From contig OY755045.1 in NCBI GenBank assembly GCA_963576565.1, positions 7,933,477-7,997,476 of the forward strand: a stretch of DNA of 64,000 bases, read 5' to 3'. Position 1 is the first letter of the stretch, and every line of letters begins with the position of its first letter. The position numbers were made by a program, and so were the translations under genes. Shown one piece after another: positions 31,451-42,639 of this stretch. This DNA comes from Aspidapion aeneum (taxonomy: Eukaryota; Arthropoda; Insecta; Coleoptera; Brentidae). The notes under the pieces were generated by a model. The model was given only the letters and a program-made list of their open reading frames with translations, was not told the origin of the DNA and did not search any database.

Positions 31451-33339
31451 GGAAGTACAGTAGAATTTTGATGATCTATACATGAGTGAGTGAGTCAGTG
31501 AGTGAGTGGCCATTTCGACGTATTTTGAAATAGTGTGTGCTTAAGACTACACGGCAGAAGTGTAAACTTCAACAAGGCGAAATTAATAATACAAAATACC
31601 AGATTTTTTGTGTTGTACCTGAGTGGCCTTCATCTGCATCATCATATCGCTCTGCTGACTGTTCCTCTTACAGTTAGTCGACTCGAGCCGACTTCACCCG
31701 AATAAGCGTTACTTAGCCGAGCGTGACGGCTCAGTTCAATTCAGTACCCACAAAAAGTGCTAAACGCACCTTTACTACTTTATCGAAGTTCATGAAACTT
31801 GAAGGGATTGTTAATTCTATGAAGATCTATGACTGTGCAAAGTTTAACATTCGTAGCTTATTCCGAAGTAGAGTTTTAGATAGGTCAAATATGGGCTGAA
31901 ATGTTTTAAGAAAAGATGGTACGGCAGCGCGAACTTGGCGAGGCACTGCCGTGCCCTCAGATATAAAAACAAAGTTTTGCATTTATTTTAATTTAAAGTC
32001 TTATAGCCCATCGCACCGACTTTTTTTTTTCGTTACTTAGCCTTAAGTGTTCCTTATTACGTCATATTATGATTACATTAAGAAAAGCTAAGTAACGAAA
32101 AAAAAGTCGGTGAGATGGACCTTATTAATTAAAAAATCTAATTGGGATGATAATGCCCCCCCATTCCAGACATATAACGTATTTTTTAGTTCAACAGCAT
32201 CACTTATTTGAAACTTGTCACAAATTCTATTTAATTTTTTTTTTAATTTCGCCTGCGGCGCTATAAATCTCCTTTAGATACTGAATTTCACAGCTCAGAT
32301 CCATCAAAAACCGCTTATGAAAAATATTTTGATGTGCCCCCCCGAAATACTGAAATGAAGATTATATTATCGGAAAAATACGTTTTTTTTGCGGTTAATT
32401 ACAAAATAACTACAACTACAGCAAAATTAACGTCTGACCAAAAACACCCTAATTTTGTAGTCTTGTAGCAGAATAAATCCAAAGTATCACTTTCTGGTAT
32501 ATCATCAATTAAAATTTTTATAAAGTACCACTTAAGTTATTTTGCCAAAATCGAATGGACTTTACATTTCTCAAACATTTTATTTATAACATTTAGGTAT
32601 ATCCTGTTTAAAATTCGTATATTTATATATATATATAGGTAGAAACTTGATTAGCCAAAGCAATAAATATCTACGGTCAAGAAAATATTGGACACGACGG
32701 ACGCTACGGACCGGGCACTTAATATACTAAAATGACATATTTCTGACATGGTTGTAGAGACAAACCACCGCTATCTCTAATGGGTAAACAAACAGCCGCA
32801 GTGTACTTCGACTGTAATTATCTCAAATAAATTATCTTTACCACGGTCTCAGAATAAAAACATTTACTAGAAACACACCTACACTCTAAACAAAGAATTT
32901 GCCCCGCGGTAAAAAAAATTTCTACAATGAAAACACGTACTTTTCTTGAATAAATTGTTTTCCCTTAAAATAATTTGTTTTGAATTAAAATATTTCTTTT
33001 TAGTTAATGCAGCATTTAATCTTGAAATGAGACTTTATTTTTCTTTTTTGTTTTGTTTCAGTATAGTCCATTTTGTAACAAAGCAAATTGTCTTCATATA
33101 AGTAATATTTTGCTTTCAGAGAAAACAATGCCTTAGATTAATTCAGTTCCAATTTATAATAAAACAATTTCTGTTTCACATTAAAATAAAGATGCAAGAC
33201 TTTTTTGTGCTATAACAAGAAAATATTCTCTTGGTGAATAGGAAAGCACAGATTATTTTACTTCAAAGCAACTTGCTTTGATCGAAAACAGATTTTTTTA
33301 TCGTGCCCCAAAGAAACCACAATAATTGTAATGTTAAGC
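31451..33339. other. Non-coding stretch with a small MITE
   Basis: Apart from the 111-bp element at 32008-32118 and a (TA)n run near 32620, no gene or repeat is recognised. A local hairpin GGTACGGCAG...CTGCCGTGCC lies at about 31918-31955. Confidence 0.45.
32008..32118. mobile_element. 111-bp MITE with arms of about 33 bp
   Basis: The left arm (CCATCGCACCGAC, poly-T, CGTTACTTAGC) is the near-perfect reverse complement of the right arm (GCTAAGTAACG, poly-A, GTCGGTGAGATGG). The core is 40-odd bases. No target duplication is recognised. Confidence 0.8.
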
Positions 33340-33765
33340 TTAAATCGTCTGCCCATCTCATTTGGGGTCTTCCCCTCCTTCTTTTATTTTCCCAAGATCT
33401 CCAGTTTATAATATATTTGTTCCATCAATCGTCTGTCTATGTAATATTATGACCGGCCAATTTCCATTTTAATTTTGCTACTTCTCCTCTGACATCTCTT
33501 ACTTTTGTTATATTTCTTATCCATTCATTCCTTTTTCTACCTGTTGGCTTTACATATAATATTTCTTTTTCCATTGATCTTTGGGCTTTTGTTACCTTAT
33601 TCATGTTTGATTTTGTAAGTGTCTAGGTGTGGGATCCATAGCTAAGTACAGGAAGGATACATTGGTTATACACTTTCGTTTTGAGGTACTGAGGATATTT
33701 TTTTATTTTTTAATATGTTGCCTAATTTACCGAATGCTGCCCAGGCCAATTTTACTCGTCTTTAT
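33340..33765 (-). mobile_element. RTE-like LINE (family C), C-terminal fragment, pseudogenic
   Basis: In shifting minus-strand frames the sequence reads AWAAFGKLGNILKN, VYNQCILPVLSYGS, LTKSNMNKVTKAQRSMEKEI, GRKRNEWIRNITKVRDVRGE, VAKLKWKLAGHN and RRGRPQMRWADDL. This is the common C-terminal signature of RTE-like endonuclease/RT proteins, with ARLKWxxAGH and RPxxRWxDD. It carries several stops and frameshifts. The same family, with its AGAT tail, is at 54545-55075. Confidence 0.75.
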
Positions 33766-34073
33766 TTAAAATTTGTAATAAAACACCGCCCCAAAAAAAA
33801 AATCATAGAAAATGGTTAGTTAAAAAAGTGACAGTTCAGCTGACAAGTCTCAACAAACCATCAAAATAAGGCCAAGTTACATAAATACTGCATGCCTTTA
33901 ATTGTGTACTAGAAAAGTCACAATTCTTAATTTTACGGTGTCAGTATGTCAATATACTTCTAGCATTATTACTGCTAAACAAACGTGAATTTGTGGCTAA
34001 TCGAGTAAAAAGAAAGTTTTTGTTTCCCCACATTTTTCTGTAGGTAGTTCGAAAGTTTAACCTCACGGGGATC

Positions 34074-34438
34074 CACCTAATAAGTGTTAACAGTTAACTG
34101 TTTCGTCCTTATGGGACTCCTCAGAACACTGCTCACGCAAATCAGCGTTGCTCTGGCCTAAAAGACAGAAGAGCTTTCGTGTGTCACGGATGTTTCCTTT
34201 TTTTTTTGCAATTGATCTTTTCATCGATCGATATGTATAGCAGTTTATCTCGCCTGCTCTTGTTCTAGTTTCTCTCCTATCTCGGTCGATGGCGCTTCTC
34301 GCGAGGGTTTTCTCACTATAAACATAGGATTAGAGACAAAACCGTCTAATTAACTTCGCAAGGGTGTCACATTGACCAAGCAGTATTCTGAGAAGTCCCA
34401 TAAGGACGAGACAGTTAACTATCAACACTTATTAGGTG
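34074..34438. mobile_element. 365-bp inverted-repeat element (59-bp arms)
   Basis: The left arm 34074-34132 starts CACCTAATAAGTGTTAACAG. The right arm 34380-34438 is its reverse complement with a handful of mismatches. The core carries GGGTGTCACATTGACC next to the right arm. A split relative lies at 1340-1412 plus 2546-2640. No transposase. Sequence on either side (33766-34073) shows no gene. Confidence 0.75.
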
Positions 34439-35234
34439 TCAATTAGGTGATTTTTACAGCTTTAGGTAGCGTAAGTCGCGTTTGAGGTTCAGGTATTCCT
34501 GATACTGATACCATGTCACGGTTCAGGGGGCCGTAAGGGTGCTTTTTGGGTAGGGAGCGGTGTGTAACCGAACCCCAAACAACGAAGCTCCCTTAGGTTG
34601 AACCTAATTGTACCGCACTGTCGAATCGAGATAACAAGGTTAACCCGATTCGACCGTATCGAAAACGATAAGGGCAATGTTAGCCTTGGCGTCCGCCGGG
34701 AAAATTACTTGGCGGATGGATCAAGACCAAGGCTAAAAATCAACACAGTTTTACAGGGCTACAACTTATTCATTGAAAGGTCTATGGAAACTTTGATAGG
34801 AGGTTGGTCCACCCACTTACCCTTATTTTGTCTACGCTGCTATATCCACTTTGTAGAATACGTTCGTCTTCGGTTCGGTTCGGTTCGGTTCGGTTCGGTT
34901 CGGTTCGGTTCGGTTCGGTTCGTCTTGTCTCTGCCACAAAAGCTGTGGACGCTACACACCCGTGACACTCAAAAGTCGATCGACTTGCTACCCCAAATTT
35001 AGACTAACCCAAAAAACCTTATAGATTCTTGATTCTGTTATTGTTATTATGTTACATGATACTCGGCTTTCATTGTGATAATTAATGCTAAGTTGCAATC
35101 TTTGATAATGTTTAATTGTGATTAAAAAAAAACTGATATCAAGTCTCGCGTTGCAAAAGAAAAAAGGAACGATCGTTATATGTGAGCTTTAGATATGATC
35201 ATCATCATCATCATCATCTCTACTACCCACTAGT
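34439..35234. other. Non-coding stretch with a (CGGTT)10 run
   Basis: A perfect (CGGTT)n of ten units lies at 34871-34920, bracketed by CGTCTT on both sides. It falls within a 134-codon open frame (34598-35002) that has no known motif and is probably spurious. A (CAT)n run is at 35196-35217. Confidence 0.5.
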
Positions 35235-35970
35235 GAGTAGTGATTATTATATATATATTTATCGGTTTCACGACGTTCTACGTCTTCCGATACCCAATCT
35301 TCACTCGTTTCTGTTTGCTCAAAATTCATCATCTAGGCCTCTTATTCTTATTTCACTGTCTATTCCTTCTCTCCAGCTTCTCCTTGGCCGTCCTCGTTTT
35401 CTTCGGCCAGTTGGTTTCCATTGTAGTATTTGTTTAGGTAGTCTTTCATCATTCATTCTTTATACATGTCCGTACCACACTAGTTGTTTTGTTCTTATAT
35501 CACCCACTAAAGTACGTTCACCCACTGTCATAATTTCTCTTATTCTTTGATTTGTAACTCTTTCTCTTTTTGATTTCCCTGTTGCTCTTCTCTAATAGTC
35601 CATCTCCGTAGCGGATAGCATTTTTTCTGTTCTATCCTTGATTGGCGATACTTCTGAGCCGTATGTAATAATACTTTTTACAATTGTGTTATATATAAGT
35701 TTTTTGTTATGTTTTGATATACTTTGGTCCCAAATTATTCCATTTAATAAAGTTATTGCTTTTCTTCCTTGTACGTTTCGATCTTTTATAGCTTTGTCTA
35801 GTGTTCCGTCAACTGTAATTTTTAGACCTAAGTATTTATACTCATCACAGGACTGAATTCGCTGCTCGGTATTTAAGATTAGATCCTGTTTCATTCCACC
35901 GATACACATATACTCTGTCTTACTGTGATTATCGTACTTATGGCTATTTTGTTTTTGACTATCCATGTTT
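35235..35970 (-). mobile_element. RTE-like LINE (family A), C-terminal fragment, second copy
   Basis: Minus-strand frame from 35966: KTEYMCIGGMKQDLILN, KYLGLKITVDGTLDKAIKDR, IVKSIITYGSEV and LSATEMDY. A TAG then replaces the Trp codon of the 3.4-kb copy, and the frame reads on through RATGKSKRERVTNQRIRE, QLVWYGHVQRMNDERLPKQI and GRRKRGRPRRSWREGIDSEI. It therefore keeps the true C-terminus that the 3.4-kb copy has lost by frameshift. It ends in a TA-rich tail near 35250. The RT palm is absent, so the insert is 5'-truncated. Confidence 0.8.
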
Positions 35971-36162
35971 GTTTGTTAGTCTAAGCTAGCAAATAAATTA
36001 TATTTTGTAGCGTCCCACACAGCACTTGCATATGGCTAAAGTTCGCGTTATTCGCATATAGCCAAAGTTAACTCGCTTATCTTTAGTTTATATCTCGAAA
36101 TGAGAGGAGAATCTTCAATATATATACACTGCCCAACCTTATAACTTCTTCTATAATTCTAA

Positions 36163-36665
36163 TTATGCCACGTTTTGATTATAGTGAGTCCGACCGAACG
36201 AATTCGCTTCCTTGTGCTTTGCAAAAGAAGTAAACTCCCATTTTCGGGTCGTTGACGTTCGACTATTTACCATTTTTATTACTTGGACTAAAATTTTTTG
36301 GATTTTTTGGTCCGGTCTATGTGCCCCTAAAGATTTAATTTGTAATCGAAGTTCATATGTCAACGTATTTAAATTTGCACAGTTAATTATATAATCGACG
36401 GTATTTATTTCCATTTTGAAAACAAACAAAAACAAAAACAATGGACACGCGACCATTGGCAAGGCTTTTAACTACCGACCCTGACGTACCAAAAATAAAA
36501 ACAAAATCATACGTCTTCACTAAGGTTAGAACCCGCAACACGGAGGAAGAGCAACGAACGGTTTGGCACGATGAAGATGGCCGACGTTAACTAAAACAAA
36601 CATTCCTCCCACCCCCGCGCGAGAAGAGCCTCCCATTCACTGTTAAAAAACGGGTGAAATTGAAA
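36163..36665 (-). mobile_element. hAT (ZMYM1-like) remnant, copy 2
   Basis: The minus-strand frame 36462-36163 carries FKMEINTVDYIINCANLNTL then TYELRLQIKSLGAHRPD, closely matching copy 1 at 20 kb, then a different downstream segment (TTRKWEFTSFAKHKEANSFG). The upstream 5' region (ACTAAAACAAACATTCCTCC, CGGGTGAAATTGAAA) also matches copy 1. No termini were identified, and the catalytic domain is absent. Confidence 0.6.
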
Positions 36666-37427
36666 TCTTTTCCAACAGAAATTTTTTCAAAAAACAGCGT
36701 TTTGAAAACGTTTTTTTTTTACAAACTTTTTTCTCGAAAATATTTTTTTATAAACATTTATTTCGAACAAAAATTTTTTTAAAATGTTTTTTGTCAAAAT
36801 CATTTTTTTTTAAATCTTAAATTTCTTTAAACTTTAACTTTCTTCGTGTTGATGAGTGTATGAAGAATATATCCAAAGAATCTGCTTTACGTTTTTATTT
36901 CATGTTAGAAATTTATAATGTAATTAAACATGTTGCAAGTGCATTGCTATGTATAATGCTCGAGCTTAAAATATTACACAAACTTCAACCACCATTCAGT
37001 TATGCATTGTATGTAGGTACAGTCGTCTACTTTTTTAATTACCTTAAGTCGTTATCCGTAGTGTGGTGGTTCGGTTCATATCAACAACAAGTGTTTAACA
37101 CAGGAGCAGTCCGACTATGGAAATAATGTGTGTTTTTTTTTGCTTAAGATTAATGAGATCTAAAAAATTCATTAAAATTGATCCCTATAGCTGTGTCACC
37201 ACAGATAGAATGACAATGTGTTATATTTTTTGAGCATTATACCAATAATAATCACAAAATACTATTCTGGACTTAAACACGCTTAGCTAAATTTTCAGGT
37301 AGTAAGTTAAGGTCTCGGGTTTTAACATTATACTTAATTTTATTATTATACAATTATATTTAACTTCCAAGTAAGAGCGAAATTTGTTTTTCCAGTAAAT
37401 ATAATTTTCAACCCTTTTCAAGGCCCT
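36666..37427. other. Low-complexity A/T tracts and unassigned sequence
   Basis: 36660-36840 is a ladder of AAAA/TTTT blocks separated by short words. An 88-codon open frame at 36860-37126 has no recognisable motif. No gene is supported. Confidence 0.45.
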
Positions 37428-38110
37428 CCCAGGTAGCAAGGTCACGTTTTTTAAACGTCAAAGACAGGTCATTTTCAATGACCATTGACGTCTCTAATCT
37501 GACGTGTAAATGACCTTTAAATGACGTTCAAAAGACACACCCAAAATGACGTCATTTTAGACGCTTTAAAGACGTCAGCAATATGACGTATTTGGGACCA
37601 AATTAGAACATTAGAAACACACAGACACAAACCTATTTATGACTTTTTTTAAACTCGTCTGAATATATGAAATATTCCCTGCAGTTGAGAACACTGAAGG
37701 AAACTTAGACACAGAAGGTGACTCTTCTGTGACTTAGACCTGGAAGTACTGGAACAGGTAAGCGGTGTTCGTCTGTGAGGTACAGATCAAAATAGACCTA
37801 TACCTAGACTTACACATCTCCACCTTGAAGCGAAAGAAGCCTCAAAGTTTGTCTTGATTTAATATTTAATTTATTTTACATACGTATCCCCACATTCCGT
37901 ATAAATCCGGTCAAGTACTGACTGAAGCACTATCTATGTAAATATGAGTGTATGTCCCTTGGACAAAATGTGCAGTGTGGGTAGTGACCAATATATGACG
38001 TTTTTCAGACGTCAAAAGGCAACATTTTTTGGTAGATGACCTGCTGGTCATCAAAATGACCACTTTTCGACGAAAAAAATACGTTATTTGATGACCCCTT
38101 GCTACCTGGG
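37428..38110. mobile_element. 683-bp MITE with CCCAGGTAGCAAGG termini, copy 1
   Basis: The ends CCCAGGTAGCAAGG and CCTTGCTACCTGGG are perfect inverted repeats. Both subterminal regions are packed with TGACGTC, ATGACC and GACGT words in alternating orientation. No transposase and no convincing target duplication (CT at each side). Nearly the whole length is found again, in the opposite orientation, at 39353-40557. Confidence 0.85.
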
Positions 38111-39352
38111 CTTGTACCTGCACTCATATGGAAGTGCTGATATAAAAGTTTTATCTACAGGGTTTTTCCGTACATTTTTACTAACCAATCTAAGAATTTT
38201 TCGAATAGATCCTGAAAGATGAGTAATACGTTTTATGTCTCAATTTTATTTAAAGAAGTTGCTGGCCAAAATATCTAACCCTTTTGGCAAATGTCAAATT
38301 TTAATAAGAGCTATCTTTTTTTGAATCGAAAAAACCCAACATTTTTAGATTTTTGTTTCCTTCTTATTTTTAAAATATTTACAGCATTTTTAGATAACAT
38401 AAATAATGAATTTATTGGAACATACATGTTGTCAAGGAACAAATATATGACAATTTTTGCATATCTTTTATTTAAAAAATCAGTACATAAATATCAGCTT
38501 AACTCTATAATAGTTCAATACGAACAGATGGTAAATCATAAAAATTTATAAAACCAACTTTTTTGATTGAGAGAAGGAAAGAAACGAGAATCTCTCGCCG
38601 AGCGGGTCTTTCTCTCTCGACTAGAGGGTCTTTCTCTCTCGTCTCGTCTCGAGCTTTCATTCGAAAGAAAATATCTCTCTCGTCTCGTCGAGAGAGGGCG
38701 AGACGAGACGATATGCGATAGTCTCTCGTCTCGGCGGCAACACTATGTTAGACCCATCTTTTACAATCTAGGGGTCTATCGTACTTTGTGTTAAAAATAT
38801 TCTCGATTCGATATAAAATAAAGACAATGTTGTGTTGCTTAATAGGTGCCATCAGGTGTCCATTTATAATAGTGGTCTTCGATATTAGCGCTAAATAATA
38901 TTGTTTATAGCGTCATAGTTTTTCGGAGGATAATTAAAAGGTGTAATTTATTAGAGATTATATTTTTATTTCAATTTTTGTTGTTGTTATGACTGAGATA
39001 AGCTTTAAATTTGCGGCATAGGAACGTCAGAATATGTGGGTGCGTAATGGCTTTAATTACCTTTTGAAGTTGAAATTTTTCTACTACACTTGTCTAACAA
39101 GGTAACAAATTATTAATAAAGGATGTTTTACATAAAGTTTACAAAACATTATCGTTCGCGTTTTTTTTTTAAGATTTTGCCTGTATTAATTGTACACTTT
39201 CCGTACAACTTTTTGTACAACGTTTAATCCAGGTAACTATCAGTTTTTTTAAAAGTCGTAGCTATATTACAAAAAGTTTCTTGACATTTCCTAGCTTTTA
39301 AAAATAATAAACTGCCGGTTGATTAGTTTTTTTGGGCATTCTGTGCTTTATT
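38111..39352. other. Unassigned stretch with a GA/CT-rich palindromic block
   Basis: 38567-38755 is a dense mix of CTCTCTCG, TCTCGTCTCG and the complementary CGAGAGAG, GACGAGACG words, able to form several hairpins. The remainder shows no gene or repeat that I recognise. Confidence 0.5.
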
Positions 39353-40557
39353 CCCAGGTAGCAAGGGGTCATCAAATGACGTCTTTTTTTCGTCGAAAGT
39401 GCACATTTGGATGACCAGCAGGTCATCTACCAAAAAATGTTGTCTTTAAGGCGTCAGTTATTTGACGTCTTTTCGTAGTGTAGTTTTTGACGTCTGAAAC
39501 ACGTCATATATTGGTCACAACCCACACTGCACACTTTGTCCAAGCGACATATACTCATACTTACATAGATGGTGCCCCAGTCAGTACTTTACCGGATTTA
39601 TACGGAATGTGGGGGTACGTATGTAATAGTTATAACAAACAACAAGGTTTGAAAACGACTCTTTGCATACGATCGAGACAGTTTGGTAGACCGAGCCGAA
39701 GGCGAGGTCTACAAGTCGAGCGAGTGTGCAAAGAGGTTTTCAAACAAGTTTTTTACAATATTTTTTATACGACTGCTAATAAAGAAAGAAAAATCAAATT
39801 TTAATTTAACTTGTTTTTATTTCCGACATTTTTACAACAAAACTTTAAAAATTCAACAATTTTTTGACGTATCTAATCAACAAAACATACGAGCAGTGAC
39901 GGTTGCTTCGGAACTAAGCCAACTTATATTGATAGGTGACAACAACAAAAATCACAATGACGGGAGACCCGTATGCAGAAATGACATAGACGTGCGCAAA
40001 AATGACATAAGCGTGTGCAAAACGTTTTGCACACAGCGTGCGCAAAATGCCATTTTCAGATCGTGTTCTCCGTGCGCAAAACCCCCTTTTACAAGACAGT
40101 CGTATAAAAAATTAAATATTAAATCAAGACAAACTTCGAGGCTTCTTTCGCTTCAAGGTGGAGACATGTAAGTCTAGGTTTAGGTCTATTTTGATCTGAA
40201 CCTTACAGAACACCGCTTTACCTGTTCCAGTACTTCCAGGTCTAAGTCACAGAAGAGTCACCTTCTGTGTCTAAGTTTCCTGCAGTGTTCTCAACTGCAG
40301 GGAATATTTCATATATTCAGACGAGTTTAAAAAAAGTCATAAATAGGTTTGTGTCTGTATGGGTGTCTGATGTTCTGATTTGGTCCCAAATATGTCATAT
40401 TGCTGACGTCTTTGAAACGGCTAAAAATGGCGTCATTTTGGGTGTGTCTTTTGAACGTCATTTAAAGGTCATTTACACGTCAGGTTAGAGACGTCAATGG
40501 TCATTTAAAATGACCTGTTCAATTTGACGTTTAAAAAATGTGACCTTGCTACCTGGG
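39353..40557. mobile_element. CCCAGGTAGCAAGG MITE, copy 2, with nested insertion
   Basis: Inverted relative to copy 1, with the same perfect termini and TGACGT-rich subterminal regions. Aligning with copy 1 shows a clean insertion of about 480 bp between GTACGTATGTAA (39616-39627) and AAATTAAATATTAAATC (40108 on). That insert is the 474-bp double-palindrome element. Confidence 0.85.
39638..40110 (+). mobile_element. 473-bp double-palindrome element, copy 2
   Basis: Begins AAACAACAAGGTTTGAAAAC and ends CAGTCGTATAAAAA, like copy 1 at 23821-24294. The first foldback has arms 39647-39692 and 39706-39745 with loop GAGCCGAAGGCGA. The second is a perfect palindrome at 40013-40034. Because copy 1 of the host MITE lacks it, both the insertion and its edges are well supported. 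Encoded protein: none recognised. Confidence 0.8.
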
Positions 40558-40622
40558 TTAATTGACTTTATTTTCATTTCAGCCTTTGTACAGTATTTTA
40601 GGCAATTTGGTAGATACCTATA

Positions 40623-42627
40623 CAGTGAAACCTCCTATAAGCGGACACTCACGGTTTCGTCGATTTTGTCCGCTTATTGGAGGTGTCAGAGAGAACTGCT
40701 AAATTTTAATATATAATTATTAAAAATTTCCGCTGCTTTAGTTTGTCTGATATACAGACAATAGACAACTTTATTAATCTTTTCAGCTACAATAATGTAG
40801 ATAAGATACGTCAAATACAAAAAATATAACATTAAGTGTAAATAATAATAGTGTAAATATTTAAAAAAATAAAAACGAAAACACATTTACAAAATTTGTA
40901 TATATATATATGTATATAAATTTTGAGAACAAAAATTTACCTTCTGCCCAACATGTAGTTTTCAAATTCAATTAAACTATAAAAAGTTTCTTTTAATAAA
41001 AGATTTTTGATTTCTTTTTTGAATCTTGGCAGCGGCGTAGTTTGTTTGATTTTGTTTGGCAACAAGTTAAAGAATTTGCATCCAAGATAATGAGTACTTT
41101 TTTTTATATACATACTCATGGTTGTGTTTATGGATGCTAAAGTGGTTACGACTTCTAGTTGGATAGTTGTGATAAGAACTATTTAATGTAAAAATATGTT
41201 GGTGTTGAAAAATGAAAATGAGTAGTTTATATATGTAAATACTTGTTATTGTCATAATTTTATTATCCTTAAATGCAGAGCGACAAGTACCGTTGTAAGG
41301 TATATTGAAAATTAATCTTATAAGTCTCTTTTGACCTACCAATACTCTTTCCACATCCTGAGCACTACCCCATACTGCCACACCATAGGCCAGAGCCGAG
41401 TATGCATTAGCATAATACACAGTAATGAGATTTTTTATACTGAGAGAGTTTTTAAGTGACTTAATCATGAAGTAGCATGTATTAAGTTTTGAGCATACAC
41501 ACTTATGTGTAAACTCCACTCGAAATGTGTATCGACAATAGTTCCCAAAAATTTTGAGCTATCGCTAACTGGCAAAGGGATGTCATTAAAGATTATATTG
41601 AGGTCGGTAGGTTTATGGGAATTTGTTCTAAATTCCATAAAGACAGTTTTAGAGACATTTATAATCAAATTGTTTTGCTTGCACCAGTTCGAAAATTCAT
41701 TTAGGATTAAGTTGATTTTTTCATGAAGAAAATTTGTGTCTTTTGCGGATACAACGATGGACGTATCATCGGCGAACATAAACACAAGTCCCCACGTGAT
41801 ATATTCGGGAAGATCGTTAATAAACAGCAAAAATATTAAAGGTGCAAGCACACTGCCTTGGGGCGTGCCTATGTTTGATTCTGTAGATTCTGAATATGTG
41901 CTTCCTATTTTGATTTGAAATTTTCTATCTGTAAGAAAAGATTTAATGCAGTTATTAAGGGGGTTTTGGATACCTAGTTTTTCGAGTTTTTTATATACAA
42001 AGTTAGGGTCTATGGTATCAAAAGCACGGGTTAGATCAAACAATAGTGCAACAACTCTATCGCCTTGGTCTCGTTTGTTGTAGATCTGTTGAACAAAGTC
42101 AATGCTGGCTGTTTCGGTAGAGTGCATTTCTCTGAAACCGTGTTGGCTTGGAGTTAAGATCTGATATTTTTTAAGAAATTGATTTATTTGGTTGCATAGA
42201 ACTTTTTCAAAGACCTTAGAGAAACTGTTCAACATACGTATTACTACCCAACTGAATAATAAAAATAAACACAGTAGTCCCGCCGAATAAATAAATGTTG
42301 TAAATACGACAGAAGTATTTAGTCTCCGCATTAAAACGGAAATAGGAAATTCTCCAGCTGCAGAGTGCATTGTTGCCAACATACTACATAATGTCTATGC
42401 CCATGTCGTGCAGCGCGCCGCCCCGTTGTCAGAGGTTCGCGTCCGGTTAAGGGAGGTTTCAGAATTTTTTAACCAAAAAAAATTGTGCGCGTCCGGTTAT
42501 TAGAGTGTCCGGGTACAGGACTGAATTTTACATGTAAAGATATAGGCAAAAGCTTGGTTCCAACAAATTTGTCCGCCTAAAGGGAGTGTCCGCTTAATAG
42601 AGGGGTCCACAAGGAGAGGTTCCACTG
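40623..42627. mobile_element. pogo/Tigger-like element, copy 2, split by a LINE
   Basis: TIRs CAGTGAAACCTCCTATAAGC and the reverse complement of CAGTGGAACCTCTCCTTGTG are flanked by TA (40621-40622 and 42628-42629). Internal blocks CGGTTTCGTCGATTTTGTCC, TTCCGCTGCTT, ATTACTACCCAACTGAA and GAGGTTCGCGTCCGGTTAAG match copy 1 at 23.2-24.8 kb. There is no transposase. The interior is replaced by a minus-strand LINE (40741-42237). Confidence 0.85.
40741..42237 (-). mobile_element. jockey/CR1-like LINE fragment with RT domain
   Basis: The minus frame, open to 41465, carries the reverse transcriptase: SKVFEKVLCNQINQFL, LTPSQHGFREMHSTE, VALLFDLTRAFDTID (first catalytic Asp), GTPQGSVLAPLIFLLFINDL and MFADDTSIV (catalytic Asp pair). 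Thumb-region KFLGTIVDTHFEWSLHI follows. A frameshift near 41500 leads into YGVAVWGSAQDVERVL and PTRSRNHFSIHKHNH, then another into FFNLLPNKIK and LLLKETFYSLIEFE, the C-terminus. The RT core itself is uninterrupted and all three Asp residues survive. Endonuclease is absent (5' truncation). Confidence 0.85.
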
Positions 42628-42639
42628 TATAACTAAACC

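Noticed and set aside
34598..35002. 134-codon open frame on the plus strand
   Set aside because: Its C-terminal part is the translation of a (CGGTT)10 run and the rest has no motif. No supporting context.
35182..35550. 122-codon plus-strand frame (also 3327-3683)
   Set aside because: Antisense shadow of the RTE-like LINE C-terminus on the minus strand in both places.
36860..37126. 88-codon frame with a hydrophobic segment as a possible small membrane protein
   Set aside because: No homologue recognised, no splice or promoter context, and AT-rich surroundings make chance frames of this size common.
39683..40171. 162-codon plus-strand frame
   Set aside because: It spans the boundary between the 473-bp element and its host MITE, so the full frame is a junction product. 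Only the inner 70 codons recur in the other copy.
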